A model generated the notes under the pieces. That model searched no databases, was not told where the DNA came from, and worked only from the letters and a program-made list of their open reading frames with translations. From the NCBI GenBank assembly GCA_027946365.1, contig JAPEUQ010000011.1:1054001-1118000 (forward strand): DNA of 64,000 nt, given 5' to 3'. The translations under genes and the position numbers were made by a program. The DNA comes from Kalmusia sp. IMI 367209. Lineage: Eukaryota; Ascomycota; Dothideomycetes; Pleosporales; Didymosphaeriaceae. Positions 20,179 to 30,584 of this stretch are shown piece after piece (the first letter of the stretch is position 1; each line of letters begins with the position of its first letter).

Positions 20179-22988
20179 AGTGATAGGTCTGGAAAAGGTT
20201 GTGGGTGGATCGATTGCCAGTGTGACATGCAATGGATTAAATAGTCAGTCTGGCGTACGAGTCAGCGGTCAGGCTTAGGTCTAGAAGCATTGCAGTACTA
20301 CATCGTATGGTAGAGCTAGTTTGATATTTTCAGCCGTCAAGGTGGACTTCAGTAACCCAACGCTTTTGGTAGTACTCTGTCTTGGTGCTATACTGACCAA
20401 TAGCAAAGAGTGTATTGCATCGGGCGTGAAGGGCGAACAGTGATTTCATGTTGTGCAAGGCTGAAATCCGACTTGTTGCTGCCACGGGCGTTGAGGCTGA
20501 GAGGTAAGTGCAGCGAACCGTCGCATCGGATGCTGCAATTGGAAAATGCGTACTCCAGGGCGTAAGTTAGTAATTCCACTGCATAGCCCGAATTGCATTT
20601 CGCGAATAATATCGGACCCGAGTATTTCTTCTATAAGAAGTTCGTGATAGTATTGATTGAGCCAGAATTGCGTTACTATAAGCATAATCAGCATTTACAC
20701 CGTTCATGCTGTACACAATCAGCTTAGCTAAGAAGTATGCCAACAATCACTTAGATTTCACAAATGCGAAGCAGTGTAAGGAATGAAAGCAAGAGGATGA
20801 ACCATATCACGGGTTACACCCGAAAGTCAGCCTTGGTATGTTGCCGTGTACTATTAGCTTTGATTGACCAAGAAATATGCTCAGCGGTCTCGTGCCTCAC
20901 TCACTACTAATGCACTCACTATACTGTTCTAGTGCTCCTTCGCCTTTTGCCTTACGCGCTTACGTTGTACTTTGATGACTGCCCCGCCCGCTCCGCTATT
21001 TCTGCTTTACAGTCCACCTCAACCTGCTCCCTGACTTTCTTCATGAGATGGGTATGTATCTAGTTTTCGCTCGCCTCAATCCGCAATCTGTGGATACCTT
21101 TCCTAGCGTGCCTGTCTTGCCTAGCTTGACTACGGTGTATTTGAGTACGATCACGACGGGCTCTTGTTGCTCCTCTAGTAAGGAATTCGAAAATGTTTAA
21201 TCCACTAGCATGGCATCTGCACCGCTCTCGTTCGTGATGCAGATGTTTTGTGCGCAACCGATGTGCGTGCACCGTAACATAATTTTGACACGTATCTTGA
21301 ATACTGTACTAGCATAGCGAGTGGGATGGTCTTATCGTCACTCTCATCCTTGTTCTGGCTTCCAGAAAAAGATGAGCGTTGTGATGGTAGTGGGAAGGCC
21401 AATGGATGACTGAGACAATAAGATCTGAGAAAGTGCAAGGCTAATGCTGGCAAGACAGGGATACACGCCGAGATGAAGGTTGCAGGTAGCAGATGGGGTA
21501 TCCTCTGGGGTTTCATCGAGATTCCGGACGTGGTAATACGTGGATGTTATATTGGCAGTCGCCTAGGAGGCCGATCGTGAAAACACGTTGTGGCGACTCG
21601 TTGATTGGCTGATAGAAAGCGAACGGTGCTCACGCCGAAGAAGGCTAAAACACGCGCCGTGTTAGCTTGTAATTAAGAAGGCGAGCCGTTACTACTCACT
21701 GTCACTGCACCTAGATAGGGATGGAGTGGTAAGCGACGAGCATAGCTGAGACTGTTGCCTTGATGTGAGTCTTAGCCAAGGGGCGTTTGTTGTGGGCGGC
21801 ATATGGGTATTTATTCAAGAAGCAGCGCTGGGCCGTACTAGAATCTAGCAGGTGCCATGATGCCGCTCTTTCTACGTCCAAGTATTTACAAGAGGTCTTG
21901 TCGTTTCCGGGAGGCGGTTGCGGTTATTCACCCTCTTGGCAGTCACAATGAGAAGAGTGCGACAGCAATCGACCGGTCAAGCTATGTCTCCAGCGACGAT
22001 AGAAAAGGCTGTGGTATCTGTCTTCTTCATCTTATGCGTTTTTCTGATCTACGGCGGGCGAAGTAATGAGCTGGACACCTTCGCAGCTTACAGATCCCAG
22101 ACAAATTGCGCTGTATCGTGCATTCTAACGTACCACGTCCAGGTCTACAGAAGTCAGTATCAAGGTAGTGCCCAGGTTCTCTTTCGCTTATCCACTGTGG
22201 TATCGCTGTTGCTGGACAGCTGAAGGGCAACTCTGTCTCTCTTGAACACGCTAGCAAACGCGTTGGCGCGTCCGCACGTGATCAAGCGAGGTCGTCGAGG
22301 AGTTTGGGCAACAGGAGCAAAGTATACAATGCTGTTCCAATTCGCTCCCGAAGGACTTCAGCTCGCTTCATGAACGAAGGCTAACAACGGATTGTAGATT
22401 ACCATGGTCACGACGCTGACGAATTGGTGCAATTTCCCCTCTCCGCCAGGCTCCCACGGATTGGTTGACGAGTCGAGGATTGGCGCGCCCCCCTTGAATA
22501 ATGCACTCCGCCGACGGCACCACGGCTGTCACTCCATCCTGACAACGCTCTTGCACAACCTAACTGGCATCGAAAATGCAACTTTATCACTGCTAACCCC
22601 CGGAACTGACCGACACGCAGCAGCAGAGCCGCACGCAGCATGCAAAAGCCACCGGTCCACAGCCCCAGAACCCCGCCAATCGTGTGCCCAGGTGGGTTGA
22701 AGGCGGCCGCCCGCTCGTTCACAGCGCGCCGCAGCGCTGCAGAACACCTCCACGCCCTCTCTCCGAACATTCTAAGACACCGCTCTTCGCCCTCGCACAT
22801 TCCTACTCCTCTCCCCTGCGCTTCACTCACACTCCCATCGTCACCGTCGCATTGTTCCCCGCTTCCCGTCGCCCTCATTGTCGTCTCCTCACTGTCCTTA
22901 GGCATCCACACATAGCATGTACACGCTCCTCGTGGTTGCGGTGCTACTTGCTCTTCTCTTTGACACAGCAGCAGCGACGAGTCCCGTT
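20179..22988. other. Gene-poor region, 2.8 kb
   Basis: No gene could be firmly supported. A 103-codon ATG frame on the minus strand (21516..21205) starts with a hydrophobic, signal-like segment, and a Cys-containing frame (RCTHIGCAQNICITNESG) overlaps its end in another frame; this could be a short intron-split secreted gene. The part 22400-22916 is GC-rich and probably leader sequence of the zinc-finger gene. Confidence 0.35.
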
Positions 22989-23924
22989 ATGGACCCGACG
23001 ATGCCTGCGCCAATAGAGCCCTTCTACCCAGATCCGGATGGCATGCTCACTGCCATCTGCGAGCTTTGCGGTATATCCATGGATGACTGCATGCATGCTC
23101 TTGTAATGACTCCGTCCACGATGCAGGCTTCCCGTCGCTGACTGCTGTAGACTTTTCACACACCTCGCGCGTCGACTTTCACCCCCTGAGACCTTCTACG
23201 AGCACCCGGAATGGCCACACTTTGCCGTCCACGAACCCGAGCCCGTATTCGCACCGATACCGTACTTCACCGAGGCTGATAGGCAACCTCTCCGTGACGC
23301 GATCGTCCGTCAGCTGGAGGATAACGCGACGACGATCCAGCCGAGCACTGTTCAGATTCACGTCGAAGACACCTACACACCAGGTGATCGATTGGCAGCG
23401 TCTACCTCGCGGCGAGCACCCCACAAACGACAACCAGTGAGGCGAGATGGATTCCCTTGCACTTACGAAGGCTGCGGGAGGACGTATGATCGCTCATGTG
23501 ATCTGAAGTGAGCTCTCACTCTCTTTGCGGCTGGGCGCTGTGGCCTGTAGTGGGGTAGACGTGTCAATGCTGTGCATGTAGATTCACCGCTGCTACTACA
23601 TCACAGTGGGCTCGTTGTAGTTTTCTTTTGCGGCGGTCGCGGGTGCTTGTGGGGTTGATGGTAACCCCATGCTAACGTTCTAGCAGACGCCATCAAAAGA
23701 CGCACTTGGTCCGTTCTGAGCGGCCTCACAAGTGTTCCTTCTGCAATGAGGGTTTCTTATACCCAAAAGACCGCAACCGTCACCAACGCACCCACGATCA
23801 GTCGACTTCGCCACAAGGGCAATTATACTGCACAGTGCCTGGGTGTACCAACGTTGATGGGTTTTCTCGACGCGACAACCTTCTCCGCCACCAGAGGAAG
23901 CAACACCCGCACATGAGCCTGTAG
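22989..23924 (+). CDS. C2H2 zinc-finger protein, putative transcription factor
   Basis: Three exons: 22989..23102, 23191..23507 and 23687..23924, with introns of 88 and 179 bp. The second junction is secure: CTYEGCGRTYDRSCDLK is completed to RHQKTH. Three fingers follow one another: FPCTYEGCGRTYDRSCDLKR.., KCSFCNEGFLYPKDRNRHQRTH and YCTVPGCTNVDGFSRRDNLLRHQ.., ending in QHPHMSL. Before them lies an acidic, Pro-rich segment (YEHPEWPHFAVHEPEPVF). The first exon is less sure: its acceptor (CCCCCTGAG) was chosen because it alone keeps frame with a normal intron length. The frame is open upstream to an ATG at 22917 that would add a hydrophobic signal-like start, which is odd for a nuclear protein; I prefer ATG 22989 (GTTATGG). 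Targets unknown. Confidence 0.7.
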
Positions 23925-25261
23925 CCGTACTTGCTATCACATCCTTCCTAGGGAACGGATGTTTGCGTCTACCATCCTGGTGTGCGCTATCAGGGCATGG
24001 GCATGATCAACTGCCCCAGGCTTCCTTTCCCGTCCGGTCTTCGCATCTTGATTGCTGCCTCAAAATTGTATCATTTCTGGCAGGCATTGTTGTTCGTTCT
24101 CGCGTTTGGCGCATTTGGCTTTGGCTTCGTACTACCCATGCTTTTTCTAATTTTGGTTTCTCCCACGTGCTCGCTCGAGCACGTGATGATATACGGTTTG
24201 TTTTTGGAGTATACCCCTCAGTGCTTGGTGGTGCTGGCTAATGTTCTCGGTTGGGCATCATGCTGTGACATCGTTTGTCCTGCATTTCATGATTTACGGT
24301 TGCTTGTTTCGTCGCTATTGGTCTCAAAAGCCTTCTGCATACAATTTGGCAGTCTTCGTTGACTTTACGATATGAGTTCCTGTAAGGTTCGTGTGGTTTT
24401 GGAAAAATATTTGGTCACGGAATCTTTAGATTGCTATGAGCTGAGCTCGACCCGGTTTGGTCAGTGGGAGTGAGGAGTGATGATGCTCTGGCAGCCTAGG
24501 AATACACTCATCTCATGAATTTGCTGTATGATCCATAGCAAGTGAATCGTTGTCCTTGTAGAGAATTGTCCCTGATCCCCGTGGCTTAGTGCAATGGTCT
24601 TTAGAGCCAGACAATTAGGCAAGTTAAGGCTCTGACGTATTTGGCCAGCTGTTCACATTCACTAGCTACTCCTCGGACACTCATCCGCTGCTATCAGTGC
24701 TCTCAGATTTTCTTCGCCCCAATGGGCTGAAGCTGAGCCTCAATATTGTCGAATTGCTACAAGAGCTTGTCTTGTAGCGGATCCAATATGGAAGCCACAC
24801 TCAACGATAGGTAGGCGGCCTGGCAGTGTCAAACAGCGCGAACTGGACGGACGCGACTCCAAGTATCTACAACGGCTATTCAGTAGAATTTATCGAACCA
24901 CCCACAATATGCAACATGCATCGAGTCGAAGAAGGGTGGGGTAGCGATGGTCTCATTCACTGCCAACGCTCCGTGCGAATGTCGCGAAACTGGTTTTCCG
25001 CTTCAGTGCTGCAAATGCCTCCATATGCTGCGCTCAAGCCCCGGTACTCTTGCCTTGCCCGTATGTCTCGTTTCGTTCCCAGAGCCATGTGAGTCAATTT
25101 AGCAAACGCTTCATTCCATTACGCCATTCTGTCAATGAAAACCCGACCTCGAGTATTTTTCTATATTTTAGCTGTGCCCCCCAGGCGAGCAGACATCGCA
25201 CTCAACGTTCAACTCTGCAGCCCGCATCCGCGGTGCATAATCACGCACTGTCTCCAGCAAT
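23925..25261. other. Intergenic region with a perfect inverted repeat
   Basis: 1.3 kb without a supported gene; a hydrophobic open frame at 23982-24362 starts with GTG and is probably 3' UTR. An inverted repeat with two E-boxes lies at 24164-24185. Confidence 0.4.
24164..24185. repeat. Perfect 10 bp inverted repeat with 2 nt spacer carrying two CACGTG boxes
   Basis: CACGTGCTCG, spacer CT, then CGAGCACGTG. Each arm contains a palindromic E-box, so it can form a 10 bp stem or bind two bHLH dimers. Seen directly. Confidence 0.75.
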
Positions 25262-26166
25262 ATGGCGCCCGGCCTTCCATACTCGCGGTACACGCAGTAA
25301 GATCTCCCTCCCACCATCACAAACACGTGATGAAATATACTAACAAACATTTCAGTGACTATCACGGCCCACCTACTTCTTTCCTCATCGGCCCCTCGCC
25401 CTCGCCCATGTCCTTCGATGTTCACACCACGCTCCTTGCACAGCATTCGCCCATTTTCAACAACATCTACGGCCGCCCCAAAACGATCGCTGACTCCATC
25501 GTCCTGCCTTCCGCCACCCCAGATGAGTTCCTAGAGCTCTGTTTCTGGCTCTACGAGAAGACGCCGCCCAAGTTCTCGGGCGCGCACGATCTCGGCCGCA
25601 TGTGCAGGCTGTGGGTCGTAGCTGCCAAACTAGGGCTCTGGCAGAAGATGAACACGCTGCTGCGGCTGGGCATGGAGCTGATGCAGCCGCGGGAGTTCAA
25701 GTGCGACGTCGGTGTGGTGAGGTGGGTGTTTGGTAATACGGCGGAGGGGAGTCCGCTGAGGGGATTCATCATTGCTATCTTTTGCCAGCGGTGCGAGCCG
25801 GATATCAACTACTTCTTTCTCCGTGCGAGTGGCGATGAGGATATTTTTCGCGAGGCGAGCGCCTTTCTGAAGGACCTTGAGGTTGCAAGGCGCCGGTATG
25901 CGGTTGGCAGGGTGGCGAGTGCGTGGGCATCGGACGGCAAGAAGATGCCGGTGTTCAGCCACAAGGTCATATCGACGGGTGGTGTTGGGAGCGATGCTGA
26001 GTATCCGCTTCCCAGATATCTTGTCTGGGATTATAAAGGGGTTGATCTCCCTGATGCACACTTTGTGCTTCCGTATGGAACTGTGTTGGAGGATGGTTTG
26101 GCGGACGGTTTGAAAAGCGCAAACACGACGCGAAGTAGGAGAAACGGGGGAATTATTTCTAGCTGA
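25262..26166 (+). CDS. BTB/POZ-domain-like protein
   Basis: Exons 25262..25296 and 25356..26166; the 59 bp intron has GTAAGA, a TACTAAC branch site and TTTCAG, and the splice gives MAPGLPYSRYTHDYHGPPTS. 281 aa. The N-terminal region (TSFLIGPSPSPMSFDVHTTL, LLAQHSPIFNNIY, LPSATPDEFLELCFWLYE) follows the fungal BTB pattern in which the protein recalls a stored ligand-binding fold: a ligand-like strand, the H-x-x-LL-x-x-SP-x-F helix and the tetrad helix. The rest is helical without a known domain. Such proteins can be adaptors for Cul3 ubiquitin ligases, but most fungal ones are uncharacterised. A second BTB gene follows 569 bp downstream on the same strand. Confidence 0.75.
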
Positions 26167-26735
26167 TTTGGCTGGACGGATACCAAGGCTTCAGATGGTC
26201 ATAGAGCCAACAGTTTGTAGATCGGACAGCGAGGTGTTTCTGGGTACATTGTTCATCGACCACGGAGCATGGGTTTGGGAACGATATCTGCTACCTCGCT
26301 CTTTTTGAAGAGTATCAATCTCATCATGAATCATCTTTACCTGCAATAGTCCACATGTGATCGATGGATGCATATATAAAGTTTAGTTCGAGTCCATTGT
26401 TATATCCGTGGTATAAGTTGACGCTAACGCAGGAACAGGCCTGGCTTGGGTAAGAGCAACTGTCAGAGCTCTGGGGAACCTAGCAAACAGCCACCACGCG
26501 TCATCCCCGCAACACAACTGGAATAAGCACTCGCACGCCTCGCACGCCCGTCACAGCCCTTTCTCTCAACTATCGCTGAATTGTTCCTTCCGTCTCATCA
26601 CCTGCGCACCTTCCGTTCCTGCGCGCCTGCAATCGCTCACGCTTCGTAGCTTCCGTTATTTGAGCTCCACCGATAGCTCCTTCACTCTTTACGTGCTCTT
26701 CTGCTCGGTCCTACATTTATCGGATAGCGTTAGCG
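26167..26735. promoter_or_regulatory. Intergenic region and promoter of second BTB gene
   Basis: No gene seen. C/T-rich sequence close to the start (26560-26720) is typical of fungal leaders. Confidence 0.4.
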
Positions 26736-27816
26736 ATGGCGGATACTGAGCAATTCACTCCTGTTGAGGAGACACCGGTTGATGATGTCGACATGGACGA
26801 GAGTGCTGAGGCTGATGCAGAGGGCGAGGAGACAAATCTCACTCAGTTGGAGGCTGAGGCGCCCAAGCTGAATCTTTTCGCCGAGTAAGTGCGATTCCTT
26901 TGCAAGCATGCTCGACACCATTCGTAGAGCTTTGCGCCACCAATTGGTTGCCAATCACGACTATACGGCTATGTGGAGGTGGGAGTAGTGCTGGCGACGA
27001 CAGCTTACCTCGACCTCTACCTACCGACTCAAGTGAGCCTCGAATTTACTTTACAAGCATTCACAATTAGTTGAATAGCTGCTGACAATAGCGACAGCTT
27101 AATAAAGAGCCCCATCGTCGAAGTCGTTGCGGGATCCGGAGCCGAACGAACGACATTCTCTGCCCACGAAGCCGTGCTGCTCAAATCGCCTGAATTTGCG
27201 CAACAGGTCGAGCAACTCGCACCAGGAGGCGTAAGCCCTACAAAAAAACTGTCTATCGCTAGCAGCGTTCTAAAAAACCTTCCAGGCCCGTCAAATAGTC
27301 ATGACCGATGTCGACGTCGATGCCATGGGCTCCGCCATCGAATACCTATACACAGGCGAATACTTCCCCAAGAAGACGTCAAGCGCCCGCGACGCACCCC
27401 TCGAGCAAGACCCCCGCCTGCCCTCCCCGGACGACCAAGGCCTCGGCCTCCTCGTCCACGCCCGCATCTACACGCTCGCCGAGCGCCTGCAGCTCCCCAA
27501 CCTCAAGTCGCTCGCCCACGGCAAGATCCACCGCACGGCCTCGACGGCAAAGGGCGAGCTCGCCTACGCCCGCTACGTCTACAAGGAGTCCAACCCGGAC
27601 GACACAACCATCCGCAAGCCCGTCGCTGCCTTCTGGGCTACCCGCTCCTTCAGCCTGCGCCACGAGGCAGAGCCAGAGTTCCGCGCAATGTGTCTCGAGT
27701 TCCCCCAGTTCTCGTACGACGTGCTGCAGCTCGTGCTCGATCATCAGGAGAAGGGCAAGGGTCCGGCTGTCGTGCCCGGCAGCAGTCGCAAGAGGGCGAG
27801 AGTGAGCCAGATATGA
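26736..27816 (+). CDS. BTB/POZ domain protein with acidic N-terminus
   Basis: Three exons, 26736..26884, 27092..27230 and 27286..27816, 272 aa. Exon 1 is very acidic (PVEETPVDDVDMDESAEADA) with an ATG in good context (GCGATGGCG). Exons 2-3 encode a BTB domain: SPIVEVVAGSGAERTTFSAH, then HEAVLLKSPEFAQQVEQLA, IVMTDVDVDAMGSAIEYLYT and GEYF. This is the classical order: protected strand, H-x-x-LL-x-SP-x-F, D-x-D-x-x-x-x-x-x-x-Y-x-Y-G/T. The remaining part has the helical BACK-like region (LAERLQLPNLKSLAHGKIH) and a basic tail KRARVSQI. The 207 bp first intron is long for this genome and contains a second copy-like stretch of the acceptor surroundings (GACGACAGCTTAC near 26997), so an alternative exon is possible. 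Probably an adaptor protein. Confidence 0.85.
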
Positions 27817-28301
27817 ATGCTCTGATTTCTCGCATTTACCGAGGATCTTCACGCTACTTTTTTTTTTCTTTTTACTTGCGTCGGTGTACAATTGCAATGG
27901 AGCTTTCCTGATGTATGTATGGTGTGGCCTTGAAGTGCGGCATTTCGCGGGGCGCTCGAGCGAGTTGCTTTGAGCGTGACTTAGTACCAGCCATCTACCT
28001 GGTTGTTGTCATAAACATGCGTCGACTTAGCAAGGCATATGCTTTTCGTGTGCAGAGTAGAAGAGGTAAGAAGTATTTGATACCCATGCGCTATGCTGCA
28101 CTGCTTGTACATTAGGTAGCTATAGTGCCAGCGAGCGTTCATTTCCCTGTGGGGCTATAAGATATACGCATAATCTAGGAACCAAAAAGGACTCCCGACG
28201 CATCGGCGTCACATAACTTCTTTGACAGTTGATTGCATGCATTATGATATCTCGTAGCTAGATCAAGTCTACAACGCACCTCCAGACTTGTGCCCCCCAC
28301 A
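27817..28301. other. Convergent intergenic region
   Basis: Contains a T/C run right after the BTB stop (27860-27873). No gene seen. Confidence 0.4.
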
Positions 28302-30584
28302 TCACAGCACCCCCATCGACTTCAGCGCCGGCAACACCTCGACCTCAATCACGCCCCGCACATTCCCGTGCTCTCCTGATCCCCACCCGCTCCCCGGCGT
28401 CTGGAACTCCCTCTCCACGCTCGCGATGCGCCCCCGCACAGCCGCATGCTCGTACTCGTCTGGCCGCACGCCACGCAGGTACTCGACGAACACCAGCCAC
28501 CGCCGCAGGTAGTAATCGCCCACGAGCCCGCCCCACGACTTACTCGCGTAGTCGTTGATCTCGCCCTCGGGACCCCACTGCGTGATCTGGTTGCGGGCGT
28601 TGTACTCGTAGTAGTCTGCTACCGCCGAGGCATTTGCCGAGGTGGACGGAGCCAGGGCGCGCGCGGCGGCGATCCACGGGGCGAGGTTGAACTGCGGGAG
28701 CGCCGCGAGGAGGGGGTCGAGGGTTGCCAGGAGGGATAGCAGGGTGGCGGCGTCGGATTCGAAAGTGGTTGCGTTGGCTGAGGGGGAGGCGTTCCAGGCG
28801 TGCATCAGGGACGTGTATGTCGATGCGAAAGCGTCCGAGTACACTTGGCGGGTGAGGTCTACGAGGTCGTGCGTGTAGGCTGGGTTGGACCAGAGGTTTG
28901 GGTCGGTGCATGCGGCTTCGTACATGTGCTTCCAGGCTGAGACGACGGTGGCGGGCGCGTAGTTTATGGTGGTGGGGTGGTGGCCGGTGCGGTTTGTCAT
29001 GCGGGTGATGTTTGGTGCGAGTTCGAAGATGGCTTTGGAGACGGCGTTGGAGGTGAGGTTGGTGTTGTTGTACGAGCTTGTGCGGAGCAGCTCCCATGCT
29101 GTGTACAATTGGGTGGGGACGGTGTTGTTGCGGCCGGTGTAGCGCGTGCGGACCCAGTCGTGGAAGTAGGTTGCCGTGTCGATTGGACTGCTTTGCCATG
29201 CCTGGTCCAAGAGCAACGCGTACATGATCTCGTTGCCTTCTTGGCCTTCTGGCGTAAGTCCGAAGCCAACGAGGGGAAGACGAATTTGCGAGTGCCTCGA
29301 TCGGGTTGATGGTCACGTTGTCGATCTGGCCGTAGAGACCTTGATTACCGCCGTAGTCGTGCAGCTGGTTCCAGATCCAGGGCTTGCCGTAGTAAGAATT
29401 TGTGCGTTGCCATTGTGGTTGACTCTCTGAGAACAAGTCTAGTACTATCATATCTTTGTCTTCTTCCACACCGGATAGGTACGCCTCGATGCGCTCATTC
29501 GTCCAAAAATCAGCGTTGGACGTGAATAGCCAGCCTTGCATGACCCACACCGCACCAGGGTTTGCGGATTTGAGAGATTGCCAGGTGCCGTGGGTTACAT
29601 TGCGAAGATAGTCCAGGTCTCCAGAGAATGGATCGTTCTCGTTGTATTGGTCGAGCGTGTAGAACTGGGTAATATTGCCATAGTAGTCGAGCTGCTTGGT
29701 CAGGACGAGGTTTTGTAGCTCAGAGAAGAGCGGATCGGAAGGCTCGAGGAAAGTCGTGTTGGTAAACTCGGTTGGGAAGTCCTCCCATTGACTTCCGTTG
29801 ACGACCGTCGCATTCGGATGCACGTCCACGAGCGCCCTCGGCACAAATCCAGTAAAGGCGGGAAGGATAGGCGTCATACCGAGATCTAGCATCCTGGCCA
29901 AGATGTTCTGCTGCAGCTCGAATTGTTGATCAATCCATTGCAACGGAAGTTCTCCTTCCCATGAGCCTTGTATGTTGCCGAAACGATTCCATGCTTGGAA
30001 AGCCGGGCCGGAAAAGAAGGGCAAAATTTGAGACGTAGTCAGGTTGACCGCCTGGAAGGCATCCAAGAGGATCTTTTCGAAGCCAACCCATGCGAGAGAG
30101 GTAGATTGACACCGTGCAGCGCCAACCAATCCAGCTCGAGCTCCCAGTCGGACCAGCTCCAGAAAGGCGTGGTGTAGGAGAATGTGACTGTGTTGAAAAA
30201 GTATCTCCAAGGCACGATGCTGGCGCCTGTGATGGTGCTGTTTGGTCGCGGCAACGTGGGCAAGCTCTGGTCCAGACGGCTGCCGATGAACCAGTACAAG
30301 TCCACATGGGCGACGTCGACGAAATACCTCCGCAGACCTGTAGCAAGCGCGCTCACGCTGTTTCCTGAAATGGCGATAGATCCATTGGAGGATGTGGCAA
30401 TTGTGTAGTGGTCGTTCTGGGGCTCGGATCCATTTCGATGCACGGCCTCGTTCAAGGTGAAGGCGAAATGTTGACTGTGACCGGGTAGTCGGCGTTCCAC
30501 TAGCTCGTAGAGACCTCGCGTTGACGCTGCGGCTGCGACGGCACAGATTGACCCAAACACGCACGATATGGAAGCAAAACGCAT
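28302..30584 (-). CDS. Alpha-N-acetylglucosaminidase, GH89 (NAGLU-like), interrupted by two small frameshifts
   Basis: Secreted or vacuolar glycoside hydrolase of about 760 residues that removes terminal alpha-N-acetylglucosamine. The ATG at 30584 starts a signal peptide (MRFASISCVFGSICAVAAAA). The whole family length is present: WLALHGVNLPL, then AWVGFEKILL, the FFSGPAFQAWNRFGN block, GMTPILPAFTGFVP, catalytic Glu candidate in DQYNENDPF, QGWLF, LDLFSESQP, and the second Glu in LTPEGQEGNEIMY. Two breaks are seen. Near 30077-30084 a CTCTCT run has two bases too many between NLPL and AWVG; near 29260-29264 a C4 run has one base too many between ANSSS and LVGFG. Neither can be an intron. The two shifts add to three, so the outer parts share one frame. 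Either assembly errors or a recent pseudogene. Confidence 0.85.

Noticed and set aside
21948..22223. Frame starting MRRVRQQSTG with a hydrophobic segment
   Set aside because: One TM-like stretch but no family and no conserved continuation; too weak to annotate.
23982..24362. Hydrophobic plus-strand frame
   Set aside because: Starts with GTG, follows the zinc-finger stop closely and has no family resemblance; probably 3' UTR.
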